A DNA stretch of 64,000 nt from Clostridium sp. (GTDB lineage Bacteria; Bacillota; Clostridia; Clostridiales; Clostridiaceae). Positions 1 through 10,174 of the stretch are shown here, in pieces (the first letter of the stretch is position 1; each line of letters opens with the position of its first letter). Under the pieces are notes generated by a model that searched no databases, was not told where the DNA came from, and was given only the letters and a program-made list of their open reading frames with translations. The position numbers and the translations under genes are program-made. The stretch is taken from positions 154,565 through 218,564 of the forward strand of contig NZ_JARIDH010000022.1 in the NCBI RefSeq assembly GCF_029267215.1, written 5' to 3'.

Positions 1-142
1 TATAAATTCCTTGATTTAATTATATAAGAACTATTTAAAATCTTATATTTAAAAACATTACACTAAAGTTACAAAAATGAAACATTTATTAAAAAAGATT
101 AACATTAAAATATGAACATATTTTTTGAATTAATCAAAGTAC

Positions 143-1611
143 ATTTAAATACATCCTATGTTAAGGTTCAATCAATTAGTAATAATTTGTCTATAAGAGA
201 AAGTTTTATTTAAATACATCCTATGTTAAGGTTCAATTTATGTTCTACATAAACATCAACAAAAAATTTATCTATTTAAATACATCCTATGTTAAGGTTC
301 AATCAAGAGAATTTGCAGACGGCTTACAAAATAAAGTTTTATTTAAATACATCCTATGTTAAGGTTCAATCTTCTATGTATTTGCTTAATAAACTGCATT
401 TCCCATTTAAATACATCCTATGTTAAGGTTCAATCTTATATCAAGAGAATCTATTATTTCATTTTTTATTATTTAAATACATCCTATGTTAAGGTTCAAT
501 AAAGGTTTCTCGTCCTGCTATTAAATTTAATTCTGAATTTAAATACATCCTATGTTAAGGTTCAATTTTTTAAAAATTCTAAAGTTTCTTTTTGCTTTTG
601 TATTTAAATACATCCTATGTTAAGGTTCAATCACTTGCGGAACAAAAATATTATACAATAGAAAAAATATTTAAATACATCCTATGTTAAGGTTCAATAT
701 TAATAGGTACAATTAAATCAACTGGACAGAAATTATTTAAATACATCCTATGTTAAGGTTCAATTAACTAAGTTGTCTATTTCCTCATTCAAAGCATCTA
801 TTTAAATACATCCTATGTTAAGGTTCAATCGCTTGGTATTGTTGTTAGCATTCCAGTTGCACAATTTAAATACATCCTATGTTAAGGTTCAATAGGAAGA
901 AATGAAAAAAGAAACACATAAGCTTGGATTTAAATACATCCTATGTTAAGGTTCAATATTTAGTGTAATTCTTGTTACTCAAAATGACCGCTATTTAAAT
1001 ACATCCTATGTTAAGGTTCAATCACAATCTAACACTTTAAAAAATCTTTTAGTCATTCATTTAAATACATCCTATGTTAAGGTTCAATTTTAAAAGAAAA
1101 ATGGGGACATGGTTCTGCTTACATATTTAAATACATCCTATGTTAAGGTTCAATTTGGTTCTTTTCTTTTTGTGACAATGCATCCTTAGAATTTAAATAC
1201 ATCCTATGTTAAGGTTCAATGACTTAAAAAAGAAGAAGATATATATAGTGCAAAATTTAAATACATCCTATGTTAAGGTTCAATGTTGGTAAAAATGGGC
1301 TTAGTATAGCTAGTGTTAAATTTAAATACATCCTATGTTAAGGTTCAATCCATATATTTTAAATTTATATCCGAAAATTCTAAAATATTTAAATACATCC
1401 TATGTTAAGGTTCAATGTTAGATTGGTTTATAAAAATTTTAAATATGGGTTATTTAAATACATCCTATGTTAAGGTTCAATCAAAATTTATACATACGAC
1501 TTTTTAGAAAAAATACAATTTAAATACATCCTATGTTAAGGTTCAATATAAATTTTAAGGAGGTGGCAATCATGAAAGATAATTTAAATACATCCTATGT
1601 TAAGGTTCAAT
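143..1611 (-). CRISPR. CRISPR array 1, type I-B, 23 repeats / 22 spacers
   Basis: Counted by eye: 23 copies of a 30-bp repeat that on the plus strand begins ATTTAAATACATCC and ends ATGTTAAGGTTCAAT, with repeat starts at 143, 208, 274, 341 and so on to 1582. The 22 spacers are about 34-37 bp and all differ. All repeats look identical. The conserved leader lies at the right end (1612-1792), so the array is read on the minus strand, the crRNA repeat starts ATTGAACC, and the newest spacer is the one ending at 1581. cas2 ends at 1793, so read-through from the cas operon could also reach this array. Confidence 0.99.
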
Positions 1612-1792
1612 GCTTGTAAAATAGCCATTTTTATTTTCAACTTTTTTATAAGATATTGTTATTTCAATATCTTCAATAATATTTTACCAATGTTTCATTA
1701 AAATTTAAAGCATAATATTATATTTCTTCTAATCGCTGTTATTTCAATAGTTTAAACCTTCTTTTATTTTTTTATCATTGGTAAAATATTAG
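1612..1792 (-). promoter_or_regulatory. Leader of CRISPR array 1
   Basis: This region between cas2 and the first repeat shares blocks with the leader of array 2: the block touching the repeat (plus strand GC/AC-TTG-AAAATAGCCATT), TTTTACCAATGTTT, GTTATTTCAAT-GTTTAA and ATTGGTAAAA. In this copy AATATTTTACCAATG (1678-1692) and its exact reverse complement (1776-1790) form a 15-bp inverted repeat 83 bp apart. TGTTATTTCAATA occurs twice between or near the arms. The role in transcription or spacer integration is inferred from position and conservation. Confidence 0.85.
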
Positions 1793-2089
1793 TTAGAGTA
1801 TTAAATTTTCACCATTTACTACTTCTTTAACGCCTAAAACTTCTTCTCCAAAAACCTTACCATTTAATAATTTAACTATACATATAAAATCTTCATCTTT
1901 TTCTATTACTTTATTTAAATCTTTTCGCAAATTAATAAGATTAGATGGTGTTATTTCTCCTCTAAAAACTGACTTTTGAAAATGTGATAAATACTTTTTG
2001 CAAATTTTAAATACTTTATTTACCCTTTTTTCATTTACATCATAAAATAAAAAAGCATAATTATAGTTTATATTATTTTTCCCTTTCAT
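1793..2089 (-). CDS. cas2: CRISPR-associated endonuclease Cas2
   Basis: Small adaptation protein of 98 residues that forms the central dimer of the Cas1-Cas2 spacer integrase. The sequence has the Cas2 opening strand (NYAFLFYDVNEKRVNKVFKIC, aspartate in FYDV), the SVFRGEIT segment that follows the first helix, and a C-terminal strand IVKLL. The start is placed at the ATG after GGAGGAAAAT (2089); a longer reading frame to 2107 would put the Shine-Dalgarno site inside the gene. It is the last gene of the cas operon, 58 bp after cas1, and its stop abuts the leader of array 1. Confidence 0.95.
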   Translation of the reverse strand: MKGKNNINYNYAFLFYDVNEKRVNKVFKICKKYLSHFQKSVFRGEITPSNLINLRKDLNKVIEKDEDFICIVKLLNGKVFGEEVLGVKEVVNGENLIL

Positions 2090-2147
2090 ATTTTCCTCCA
2101 AGCTCATTATAATCTATAGTCTACAAGTTTATTATAACTATACTTTA

Positions 2148-3146
2148 TTAGTAATTATCTTTTAAACTAAATGGCTTAAATTCTTTCCCCTCCATTATGA
2201 ATTTTATAAGTTTATAGCAATCTAGTTTTATAGCTGTTTTATAAGTTATTTTCCTCTTAAGTTTTGGATGTACAAATACTGAATCTAACCTTTCTTCAAA
2301 AGCTTTTATAAATATTTCTCTTCCCTCTTCATTTAAAAGACAATAATTAACTTTCTTATCAAAATGTTTTTCAACCTTTAATGTTTTCCTATTTACCAAT
2401 TCAAAAATAGTCTTATATACTATTACTGGTTTAAAAACCTCACTAATATCTAAACTTAATGAAAATCTACCTTCTGAAGGCTCATGCAAAAAACTTATTC
2501 TTTGATCTAAGTGAGTTTTATATATAGTTGATATTGTTTTAGTATATAGAAGAGTATTCCCAAAGGATATCAGAGCATTTATTGGATTATCTGGTGGTCT
2601 TTTGCATCTTTTATTCATTATAAATTCCTCTGGTAATATAAACTTAAAATCAGAATAAAACCTTTGCCAAAGCTCTCCTTCAACAGCCATTATCTCATTT
2701 ATATTTTTTGAATTATCTAATCTAGTGTAAAATTCTTTTTTTATCCAATCTATAGTTACTTTTACTTCTTTTTTATCATGTTTATAGTAATGATATAGAA
2801 GTTCATATATATTTTTTCCTATCCCTTCAACTATATTTTTAGCTATTTCTATTCTATTTTCATTAAATACTTTAACCTGCTTTATTAATAACTTTCCACT
2901 ATTATATTTATTTTTAGGATAAAAAGTCCCACTATATCCTTCATAATAATTAAAAAAGTGCATAACTATATTATTTTTTCCTATAAAATCTAATAACTTT
3001 GTGTTTATGCTTATTTCATTTAGACAATATATTTCATTTACTCCTTCTACAGGTATATATATGTTTTTTCCACCTTTTCTAAAACATAGCGAGTTATCTT
3101 TTCTTGTAAGTTCACCCATAGAGCTTATATACTTGGTTTTTGCCAT
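2148..3146 (-). CDS. cas1: CRISPR-associated endonuclease Cas1 (type I-B)
   Basis: Integrase subunit, 332 residues, of the metal-dependent Cas1 family that inserts new spacers at the leader end. The N-terminal beta domain (about 1-90) is followed by the all-helical catalytic domain. The conserved metal ligands are visible as E in MAVEGELWQ, H in SFLHEPSEGR and D/E in LSLDISEVF. It is typical in length for the type I-B branch. ATG follows GAGAGGAG. It lies between cas4 and cas2 as in most I-B loci, and all catalytic residues are present, so adaptation should be possible. Confidence 0.97.
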   Translation of the reverse strand: MAKTKYISSMGELTRKDNSLCFRKGGKNIYIPVEGVNEIYCLNEISINTKLLDFIGKNNIVMHFFNYYEGYSGTFYPKNKYNSGKLLIKQVKVFNENRIEIAKNIVEGIGKNIYELLYHYYKHDKKEVKVTIDWIKKEFYTRLDNSKNINEIMAVEGELWQRFYSDFKFILPEEFIMNKRCKRPPDNPINALISFGNTLLYTKTISTIYKTHLDQRISFLHEPSEGRFSLSLDISEVFKPVIVYKTIFELVNRKTLKVEKHFDKKVNYCLLNEEGREIFIKAFEERLDSVFVHPKLKRKITYKTAIKLDCYKLIKFIMEGKEFKPFSLKDNY

Positions 3147-3181
3147 ATTTTAATACTCCTCTCAAACTTTTATAATCTTCT

Positions 3182-3673
3182 CTAAATATAACAATACTCA
3201 TAATAAGCACACTTTTTACATTTAGGCTCATTTAATAATTTTGGTATATCCTCTTCTAAAATTAACTTTTCAATATCACTAATAACTTCATCTAATTTTT
3301 TCTCATTTTCTTCTGTTAATTCAAAGGTTAAAGTTTTCTTTTTTGTTTTATTTTTTTCTATAAACTCTAACTTTCCTTTTCTCTCAATCCCTTTATTTTT
3401 TAAAACTTTAAGATAGTATAATAACTGCCACTTTGAAGCCTCTACATCAGCATCAGACTTCTTAACTTCTGTAAGATATTCTTTTGTAAGCTTATCAATC
3501 TTTATATTTTCAATTTCTATTTCTGTATTATCCCCTTTGTTTCTCTCTTCATGAAGTGCTTTACCCATGCTAACATTTTCACTATTATCCTCCAAATTTA
3601 ATCTGTTTCCATGAAAATAACATTGCCTTTTACAATGAAAATAATAATTTATAAGTGTTCCATTTGCTTTCAA
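3182..3673 (-). CDS. cas4: CRISPR-associated exonuclease Cas4
   Basis: RecB-like, iron-sulfur Cas4 that trims pre-spacers and checks the PAM before Cas1-Cas2 integration. The N-terminal Cys is in FHCKRQCYF, and the C-terminal cysteines are in PKCKKCAYYEYCY, giving the usual Fe-S cluster ligands. A weak nuclease core (DADVEASKWQLLYYL) lies between. The start is taken as TTG at 3673, six bases after AGAGGTG, giving 163 residues and the usual KANGTLINYYFHC opening; the GTG at 3682 overlaps the Shine-Dalgarno site. The cas3 stop is only 12 bp upstream, so the two are probably translationally coupled. Confidence 0.94.
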   Translation of the reverse strand: MKANGTLINYYFHCKRQCYFHGNRLNLEDNSENVSMGKALHEERNKGDNTEIEIENIKIDKLTKEYLTEVKKSDADVEASKWQLLYYLKVLKNKGIERKGKLEFIEKNKTKKKTLTFELTEENEKKLDEVISDIEKLILEEDIPKLLNEPKCKKCAYYEYCYI

Positions 3674-3685
3674 AATTCTCACCTC

Positions 3686-6346
3686 TTACAAAAATTCTCC
3701 AATGTCCTTTTCAAACAAAGTTTTATTTAATTTCCCATTTTCAAAGAAATCTTCTCCATTACTTATATAAATAAGTTCTCCAATTCTATCATTATAATTA
3801 AAATTTTGATTTGTTTTTATTCTATAAATAAAATAATTCATATCAGCTTTAATCTTTGAAAGCTTTATTATTTTTTCTGCATAATCAATATCATTATTTA
3901 AAAGTAACTTTTTATATTTTTGCCATACATCTTCTCCATTTATTTTTTTTATAGATTCTTCTTTATTATCTTTAACTTCTAATTCATAAGCTAAAAATAT
4001 TTGAATTTCATTTTCTTTTTTATCTATCAATCTCATCTTCTTTTCAATTTCTGAAAAATTAAGATTTCCAACAGAATTCTTAAAAAACTCTCTTGTATTA
4101 TTTGAATTTTCTCTGCTTGTAACTTCTAAAAGGCTTTCATTTACAAGTTCATTATATTTGTTAAACTGCTTTTCTTTAAGTATTTCTCTAAGTTCTTTAT
4201 TTTTTAAAGTTAAATTTGAATTTTTTCTAACATCTTCTTTATATATGCTTACTGCATCATCTAAATTAAAGAAATAAACTATTGAATCCTCCTTTAGGCA
4301 GGATCTATTTATTCTTCCTAAAAACTGTTCTTCACTATCTAATATAGATGAATCTTTAAATCCAATATCCATATCTATGTCTACTCCAGCTTCTATAACC
4401 TGAGTTGAAACTAAAATTATGTTTTCTAAAGGATATTTTAATTTATTACCTTTAATCTCATCTATTATATTTTTTCTTTCAACAGAATTATCATCTCCTG
4501 TTAATAGTCTAATCTCTGATTTTATTTCTCCTAATTCTTCTTTTGATTTAAGTTCTTGAAAAAATTTATAGGCACTTTTTTTATTTATAAATTCTACTAT
4601 TCTCTTTTTTCCCTCATATTCTTTAAGCTTTTCAATTAATTTCTCGAAAATTTCTTCATCCTCTAAATCCATTAGAGAATAATCTACCTTTACTCTATTT
4701 TTAAACTTCTTGTTTTTAAAATATTTATCTCTGTTTTTTATTAAATTAACTGAATTATCATTTTCTAACCCCTTTGAATTTAATAGTTTTTCTAAATTTG
4801 GTAAAGTAGCAGACATTATTATAATCTTTATATTTAGTAACTTTGAAAATTCATTTAAAAACTCTATTATTTCTCTCCATATTAAATTTTTATAACTTTG
4901 TATTTCATCAAGTATTATTACACTATTTGCTAATTGGTGAAAAGCAAATATATTTTCTTTATTTGTTCCAAACATATATGAAAATAAAGATACGTGAGTT
5001 GTTAAAATCATAGGATAATTTAAAAACTGCCTATTTAATAAGGATTTTGAATAATCAATGTATTCTTCATTTTCAAAATAAGAATCTCTTTCATAGTTAT
5101 CATTTATTACTTCTTTTATTGGAAACAATGAATTTATAACCGCAATTTCTTCTAAAACTTCTTTGTTGGTTTTATATATTTTTTTTAAAGTTTCAATATT
5201 TTGTTCTATAAGAGTGTTAAATGGATAAACATAAAATATCTTATTTTTTGAAGGATCCTTTTCTATTATTTTAAAAGCTAAATTATTTGCTACATTACTC
5301 TTTCCACTACCTGTAGGTGCTTCTAGATAAAATATATTTTTGTTTAAATTTTTAACCATCTCCTTTTCAGCATCTAAAAACATCTCATTTCTTAAGATAT
5401 TTATATTATCTACTTTGGAAAAATCTTGATTTTTTCCATATTCACTTTTTTCATATTCTCTTATGTGTTTATAAATCTCCCCCTCTCTAAAGCTCTTATA
5501 AAACTTACCTATATCCTTAATTGTTCCTATATCATTTATCTCTGTTCCACTCATATATTCAGATGTAGCATAATAATCACAGGCTATTAAAATTGAAAGC
5601 ATAAACCTTTCATAGGTGTATAAGTTTATTGAATTTTTGGTTTCATTTTCCTCTTCTAAAATTATCTTATTAAATTCCTTAAACCTATCTATTATTAAAT
5701 TTATCTTCCCTTTATTTAATCTTAGTTTTTTAAAATAAACTGGTTCTATAACGTTCTTAATTCCCCTTATTTTATACTCTTCAAATTCTACCATAAGCTT
5801 ACCAAAATCTCCTGAATATAATTTAATATCATCTAAAGGAGAATGGTGTTTTGATATTATATATGAATTTAAAATAAGTAATGCAAAAAACACATCTTTA
5901 TTGTCTTTTCCTATCTTATATGCTTTTCCTAAATTTAAAATTTCCTCTAAAAAATAATCTATATATATTATTGATGAATATATGGAATGATTTGTATCTG
6001 AAATAAGTCCCATATCAATTTTTAAATCATTATCCATTTTTTCCTTTTGAAAATTCGGATTTATTTTTCCTATATCATGTAAGCTAATTATTCCTAAAAG
6101 CATTTTTCTAAATAGTTCTTTTTCTTCCTCCAAAGGATTCTTTAAGAATATATTTTCAAAATTTAAAAAAATCTTTTCTAATTCTTTATCCTCATAAATT
6201 CTTTTAAAATACTTTTTACATAACTCTATATGTATTTTTAAGGTTTCTTTTTCTTTTATATTTTCATTATCTTTATGTGCAAAAACTTTATAATTTTCTT
6301 TTGTTAAATCATCTAAATCTATATAATCTAAAAATTTTAAATACAT
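3686..6346 (-). CDS. cas3: CRISPR-associated helicase-nuclease Cas3
   Basis: Effector of type I interference: an HD nuclease fused to a superfamily 2 helicase that unwinds and degrades DNA marked by Cascade. The HD domain shows HDIGKINPNF near residue 90 and ISKHHSPLDD further on. The helicase shows Walker A EAPTGSGKS (about 340), motif II LDEIQS, motif III IIMSATLPN, motif V STQVIEAGVDID and motif VI QFLGRINRS. The start is set at the ATG at 6346 after AAAGGGGATC (886 residues). It is separated from cas5 by a 110-bp gap that holds a hairpin. No damaged motif is seen. Confidence 0.97.
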   Translation of the reverse strand: MYLKFLDYIDLDDLTKENYKVFAHKDNENIKEKETLKIHIELCKKYFKRIYEDKELEKIFLNFENIFLKNPLEEEKELFRKMLLGIISLHDIGKINPNFQKEKMDNDLKIDMGLISDTNHSIYSSIIYIDYFLEEILNLGKAYKIGKDNKDVFFALLILNSYIISKHHSPLDDIKLYSGDFGKLMVEFEEYKIRGIKNVIEPVYFKKLRLNKGKINLIIDRFKEFNKIILEEENETKNSINLYTYERFMLSILIACDYYATSEYMSGTEINDIGTIKDIGKFYKSFREGEIYKHIREYEKSEYGKNQDFSKVDNINILRNEMFLDAEKEMVKNLNKNIFYLEAPTGSGKSNVANNLAFKIIEKDPSKNKIFYVYPFNTLIEQNIETLKKIYKTNKEVLEEIAVINSLFPIKEVINDNYERDSYFENEEYIDYSKSLLNRQFLNYPMILTTHVSLFSYMFGTNKENIFAFHQLANSVIILDEIQSYKNLIWREIIEFLNEFSKLLNIKIIIMSATLPNLEKLLNSKGLENDNSVNLIKNRDKYFKNKKFKNRVKVDYSLMDLEDEEIFEKLIEKLKEYEGKKRIVEFINKKSAYKFFQELKSKEELGEIKSEIRLLTGDDNSVERKNIIDEIKGNKLKYPLENIILVSTQVIEAGVDIDMDIGFKDSSILDSEEQFLGRINRSCLKEDSIVYFFNLDDAVSIYKEDVRKNSNLTLKNKELREILKEKQFNKYNELVNESLLEVTSRENSNNTREFFKNSVGNLNFSEIEKKMRLIDKKENEIQIFLAYELEVKDNKEESIKKINGEDVWQKYKKLLLNNDIDYAEKIIKLSKIKADMNYFIYRIKTNQNFNYNDRIGELIYISNGEDFFENGKLNKTLFEKDIGEFL

Positions 6347-6388
6347 AATGATCCCCTTTCTTTTTAATTTAATTTTCATATAAAATTT

Positions 6389-6427
6389 GGCTGTATTACA
6401 TATCCAAAAAGTATATATAATACAGCC
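6389..6427 (-). terminator. Intra-operon hairpin between cas5 and cas3
   Basis: GGCTGTATT pairs with AATACAGCC around a partly paired centre. On the minus strand only a weak run of U follows. It may be a partial terminator or an mRNA stabiliser that splits cas6-8-7-5 from cas3-4-1-2. Function is inferred. Confidence 0.6.
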
Positions 6428-6457
6428 TATTACTTTAACTTATTTAAAATATTTTTT

Positions 6458-7255
6458 CTATATAAATTGAAGTGTTTTATCTTTAACTTTATAAATTAAA
6501 CTCTCTTTTTCTTTTTCTAAATAGCTATTTGTATAAATTAAGCCCTTACATTCATACATTGTTGTTTCATCATTTAAAGTTATTGGTAAAAATTCTTCAT
6601 ATTTATAATAAGTTTCTTCTTTATAGTTTTCATCTTCAAATTCATTAAACATATTAAATATATCATCTTTCTCTTTCTTAGAAAGCCTATAACTATCTTT
6701 TATAAAGAAACTATCTATACGATTTACTTCTATACACTCTTCACAATTACATATTTCATAGTTTAATAAATCTACCATGTGATCATTTTTACCTAGGTAT
6801 GGTAAATATACATAATTTCTATTTAAAATAGCCTTTGAAATTTTATTTGCTTCTTCTCCATCTAAAAGAAGATATATATCCCAAGAAGGGTTTTCTAGCC
6901 ATTGCTCTTTAATAATAAGAGTTCCCCCTTGCTCCTGTGAAGCATATCCAACAGTATTATTGAATACATTTAATCTCTTTCTAATAACCCCATTTTTATT
7001 ATTAGGGACTATTGAAATCTTTAAATCTTTAAGTTTTTCATAAAACTCTGGAAACTTTGTTTCTATCTTTTTAGATTTTTCACCCTTATATTTTGAATTT
7101 CTCTGATTGTATCCACCATATCCTAATATTGCTCCAAATATACCAAGAAGAGCTACTTTGTGTATATGACCATAGGTAAAGTACATATTAGAATTAACAT
7201 CTGGTCTTTTGAAAAATCCAGTTTTCCCTTCTAATGTGAATTTTAAAGCTTTCAT
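6458..7255 (-). CDS. cas5: Cascade subunit Cas5 (type I-B, Csh5-like)
   Basis: RAMP-fold Cascade subunit of 265 residues that holds the 5' handle of the crRNA. It opens with the characteristic KALKFTLEGKTGFFKRPDVNS strand followed by YFTYGHIHKVALLGIFGAILGYGGY, the glycine-rich helix found in type I-B Cas5. The ATG begins three bases after the cas7 stop and uses GAGGTG inside the cas7 end, so the two are coupled. In I-B, Cas6 rather than Cas5 processes the pre-crRNA. Confidence 0.95.
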   Translation of the reverse strand: MKALKFTLEGKTGFFKRPDVNSNMYFTYGHIHKVALLGIFGAILGYGGYNQRNSKYKGEKSKKIETKFPEFYEKLKDLKISIVPNNKNGVIRKRLNVFNNTVGYASQEQGGTLIIKEQWLENPSWDIYLLLDGEEANKISKAILNRNYVYLPYLGKNDHMVDLLNYEICNCEECIEVNRIDSFFIKDSYRLSKKEKDDIFNMFNEFEDENYKEETYYKYEEFLPITLNDETTMYECKGLIYTNSYLEKEKESLIYKVKDKTLQFI

Positions 7256-7258
7256 GTA

Positions 7259-8212
7259 TTACAACACCTCTTTTTTACTAAAGATATTGTAATATTTAGC
7301 TCCTTCAAAATTAGCTTTCAAATCAATTGTTAAAGGATTATAGAATATTTCTATACTTTCAATCCTATCCTCTAAGCCCTCTAAAACCTCTTTAAAATTT
7401 AATTCGAAAATATTTTTTTCTTCCCCTTTTATAAACTTCACATATCTATCTAGATTTGGTAAATATAATGTACTATCTGTTTTTATAAATATTGAAAGTT
7501 CATTTTCACATCCAACTTTTGAATTGGTTGCAAATGAAGTTGTTGATGAAATTGCAGCTTCTTTAAACTCCTTATAATCCTCTTCTGTATATCCATCTGT
7601 AACACCTAAATTTATAAACTCTTTATACGCAAGTGGATTTATAACAAAAGGATAGCAATAATGTGCTTCTGGAGTTACTATTTTACTTCCTAATGTTGAA
7701 TTTTTTGCCTCTTCATCACCTTTTTTATTAGCCTTTTCACTTCCATCTCTAAAAGGAGAAAGTATTTTCTGTTCCTCAGCCTCTGCCTCATCATATATAT
7801 TGTATCCTTGACCTATTTGAACAGCCCCAGTTATTGATATATTATTATTACTCTCTGCAAAGGTAGCTCCAAAGTTTTTTACATCTTTAGCTTTAAAAAG
7901 ATTCATTAAAACATTTCTACCATCTTTTTCATCTTTTAAATTATCAATACTAAAGATTTCCTCATATCTTTCTTTTAGTGATTTTGGAACTAAAGAAACT
8001 TCTCCTTTTTTTCCATCTGAAAACTTCATTGATTTTATATAAAGAACCTTATCACCTGCATTATCCCATGATTTTTTCATAGGATATTTTAAAGCTTTGT
8101 CACTTCCAAATATATCTCCTTCAGAAGTTGTTTTTGGAAATCCTGTAAAATCAGCATTCCAGTTTGCCATTCTTGATGAAATGCAAATTAATCCATAAAC
8201 TCTTTTATCCAT
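7259..8212 (-). CDS. cas7: Cascade backbone subunit Cas7 (Csh2-like)
   Basis: Forms the helical backbone of Cascade along the crRNA spacer. The protein (317 residues) starts MDKRVYGLICISSRMANWNADFTGFP, as in Csh2/TIGR02590-type Cas7, and contains SITGAVQIGQGYN and GSKIVTPEAHYCYPFVINP, typical core segments. The start is the ATG at 8212 after GAGAGGAGAATTAG; the frame extends upstream into cas8b but without its own ribosome site. It begins four bases after the cas8b stop. Confidence 0.96.
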   Translation of the reverse strand: MDKRVYGLICISSRMANWNADFTGFPKTTSEGDIFGSDKALKYPMKKSWDNAGDKVLYIKSMKFSDGKKGEVSLVPKSLKERYEEIFSIDNLKDEKDGRNVLMNLFKAKDVKNFGATFAESNNNISITGAVQIGQGYNIYDEAEAEEQKILSPFRDGSEKANKKGDEEAKNSTLGSKIVTPEAHYCYPFVINPLAYKEFINLGVTDGYTEEDYKEFKEAAISSTTSFATNSKVGCENELSIFIKTDSTLYLPNLDRYVKFIKGEEKNIFELNFKEVLEGLEDRIESIEIFYNPLTIDLKANFEGAKYYNIFSKKEVL

Positions 8213-8216
8213 ATAA

Positions 8217-9989
8217 CTAATTCTCCTCTCTCTCAACTTTTTCAAATATTATATTGCCGCTTAAATATCCCGCTGTTATGAAATCACCTTGTATTTTACC
8301 TTCTACTTCATATCCTAAAACCATAGTATAAAGTCTTTTAAATCTAACATCTTTAACTAAGTCTAAATCATAGTTATATTTTTTATAAAACTTAAAAAGA
8401 TTTGACTTTATTATCTCATCATTTTTCGCATTAATTATTGGATTTGCTAAAGATAAAGGCTTGTTTTTACCCTTGCTCTTTCCTATTAAATATGAAGTTA
8501 ATTGACCAACTGCAAAAAAATATTCTCTATCACTTTCTATAGCATCTTCTTTGTTTTCTAAGACTTTATTTCTTAATCCTTTTCTTATGCCCATAAGAAT
8601 ATCAGCCATGCTTTCCTCTCCTCCTTCAAAATACTCTTTTAAAGAGTAGATTAAATTAAATTGATTTAACGCCTTTATAAAATATCCGTTATCTAAAGAA
8701 GTTTTTAAGGATAATCTTGAAGCTTTATTTAAAACATTCCAAACATGAGTTTTATCACCTTTATAGAACCAATTAAAAAGTTCTCCTCTCGCCATAAATA
8801 AAGCTCTTTTTAAATAAACTTCTTTAATTGAAATATCTTCTGAAAAGTAATTTGTTATTAAAAACTTGTTAAAAAATATTACATTTATTAAGCTTTGTAA
8901 ATCCTTTTTATTATCAATAACTTTGTAGTCCCAATTATCTTCTTTTTTCCTGTTTTGAAGTAAAACTTCTCTTTTTTCACCTATTATATTTTTAAATTCA
9001 AATACTTTATTTAACTTAGGAGAATATTTTGGAATAATGTCATAATCCTTAATTTCACATTCTTTTCCTTTTAAAACTCTTATGTAAATCCCACTGAATT
9101 CTTCCTTTAAAAATTCTCCATCCTCAATAGCAAAAAACTCTGAATCATTTAAATAAACGTTACATTTTCTTTGTACAGCTAAATTAAAAAGAAAATCAAA
9201 AACTTTTTTCTGTCTTAAAACCTCCTCTTGATTTAATAAGGTTGGAAAACCTAAATCTCTTGTCTTATTTTCTAAATAAGGTTTTTTTGAATTTAAGCCC
9301 ATATTATCATTGGGAACTCCCTTAATTTCTCCATTTATTTTCAAGTTATATTCATTGCTATTATAAATATTTGGAACTAAATAACGTTTACCTTCTTTGT
9401 AAAAATCCTCTTCATCAAACAAGAAGAATATCTTTAAATAATTTTTATCTTTTAAATCTACATCTAAAGTAAAAATATTTTCCAAAATCCAAGACTTAAC
9501 CTTAGATAGCTTTTCTAAATCAACTTCTCCTAATTGCTTTTCTACTTCTTCATATATCTCTAAAGATTTTTTCTTTTTATAATATTTTTCTCTTTGATTT
9601 GATAGAATCTTATAATATTCATCTATACGCTCTTTGTTCAGCTTTCTTTTTCCATTTTTTTCATCAGGTTTTAAACTATCTTTTTTAATAAAAAAACTTA
9701 AATAGTTATTACTATGTATAACTTTTTTCCCATCAATTGGTTTTTGCATATTTATAAGACTATTATAATCCATTTTACAAATCAGCTTAAAATTTTCTAT
9801 GGTAGAATCAATTTTTTTATTTTTTTTATCAAATATAATATTAGTTCTAAAAAATTCTTTAAGATTTCCATTTTCATCTGGCTTTACTATTAAATAAGTT
9901 CCATCACTTGGAATATAATTGTCTAATATTTTGCTTTCTAAATTATCCCCAAAATTACTATAAATATAGTTTTTAACTTGATCTAACAT
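8217..9989 (-). CDS. cas8b: Cascade large subunit Cas8b (Csh1-like)
   Basis: Large subunit of type I-B Cascade, expected to read the PAM and recruit Cas3. The protein is 590 residues long, usual for Csh1/TIGR02591-type Cas8b. Recognisable segments include LVPNIYN and the C-terminal helical part FFAVGQLTSYLIGKSKGKNKPLSLANPIINA. No catalytic motif is expected in this family. The ATG is preceded by GGAGGGGAGGAAAG. It follows cas6 after a 185-bp gap, and its end is tightly packed against cas7. Confidence 0.94.
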   Translation of the reverse strand: MLDQVKNYIYSNFGDNLESKILDNYIPSDGTYLIVKPDENGNLKEFFRTNIIFDKKNKKIDSTIENFKLICKMDYNSLINMQKPIDGKKVIHSNNYLSFFIKKDSLKPDEKNGKRKLNKERIDEYYKILSNQREKYYKKKKSLEIYEEVEKQLGEVDLEKLSKVKSWILENIFTLDVDLKDKNYLKIFFLFDEEDFYKEGKRYLVPNIYNSNEYNLKINGEIKGVPNDNMGLNSKKPYLENKTRDLGFPTLLNQEEVLRQKKVFDFLFNLAVQRKCNVYLNDSEFFAIEDGEFLKEEFSGIYIRVLKGKECEIKDYDIIPKYSPKLNKVFEFKNIIGEKREVLLQNRKKEDNWDYKVIDNKKDLQSLINVIFFNKFLITNYFSEDISIKEVYLKRALFMARGELFNWFYKGDKTHVWNVLNKASRLSLKTSLDNGYFIKALNQFNLIYSLKEYFEGGEESMADILMGIRKGLRNKVLENKEDAIESDREYFFAVGQLTSYLIGKSKGKNKPLSLANPIINAKNDEIIKSNLFKFYKKYNYDLDLVKDVRFKRLYTMVLGYEVEGKIQGDFITAGYLSGNIIFEKVEREEN

Positions 9990-10174
9990 CCATTCTTTCC
10001 TCCCCTCCTAATTAACTTCTACTTATCATATCAAAGGTTTCAATACCAATAATTATTTTATTTAAACTACTTTTTAATTAATTATGCTTTTAAATATTTC
10101 TTAATAAATAAAATTAGTTGACTAACTACTTTTATTTACTTTTAAGTTTATTTTTTACAATAGATATCAAAAAT

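Noticed and set aside
1..142. Gene or leader at the left edge
   Set aside because: It is A/T-rich trailer sequence past the oldest repeat, with no open frame or repeat-like unit.
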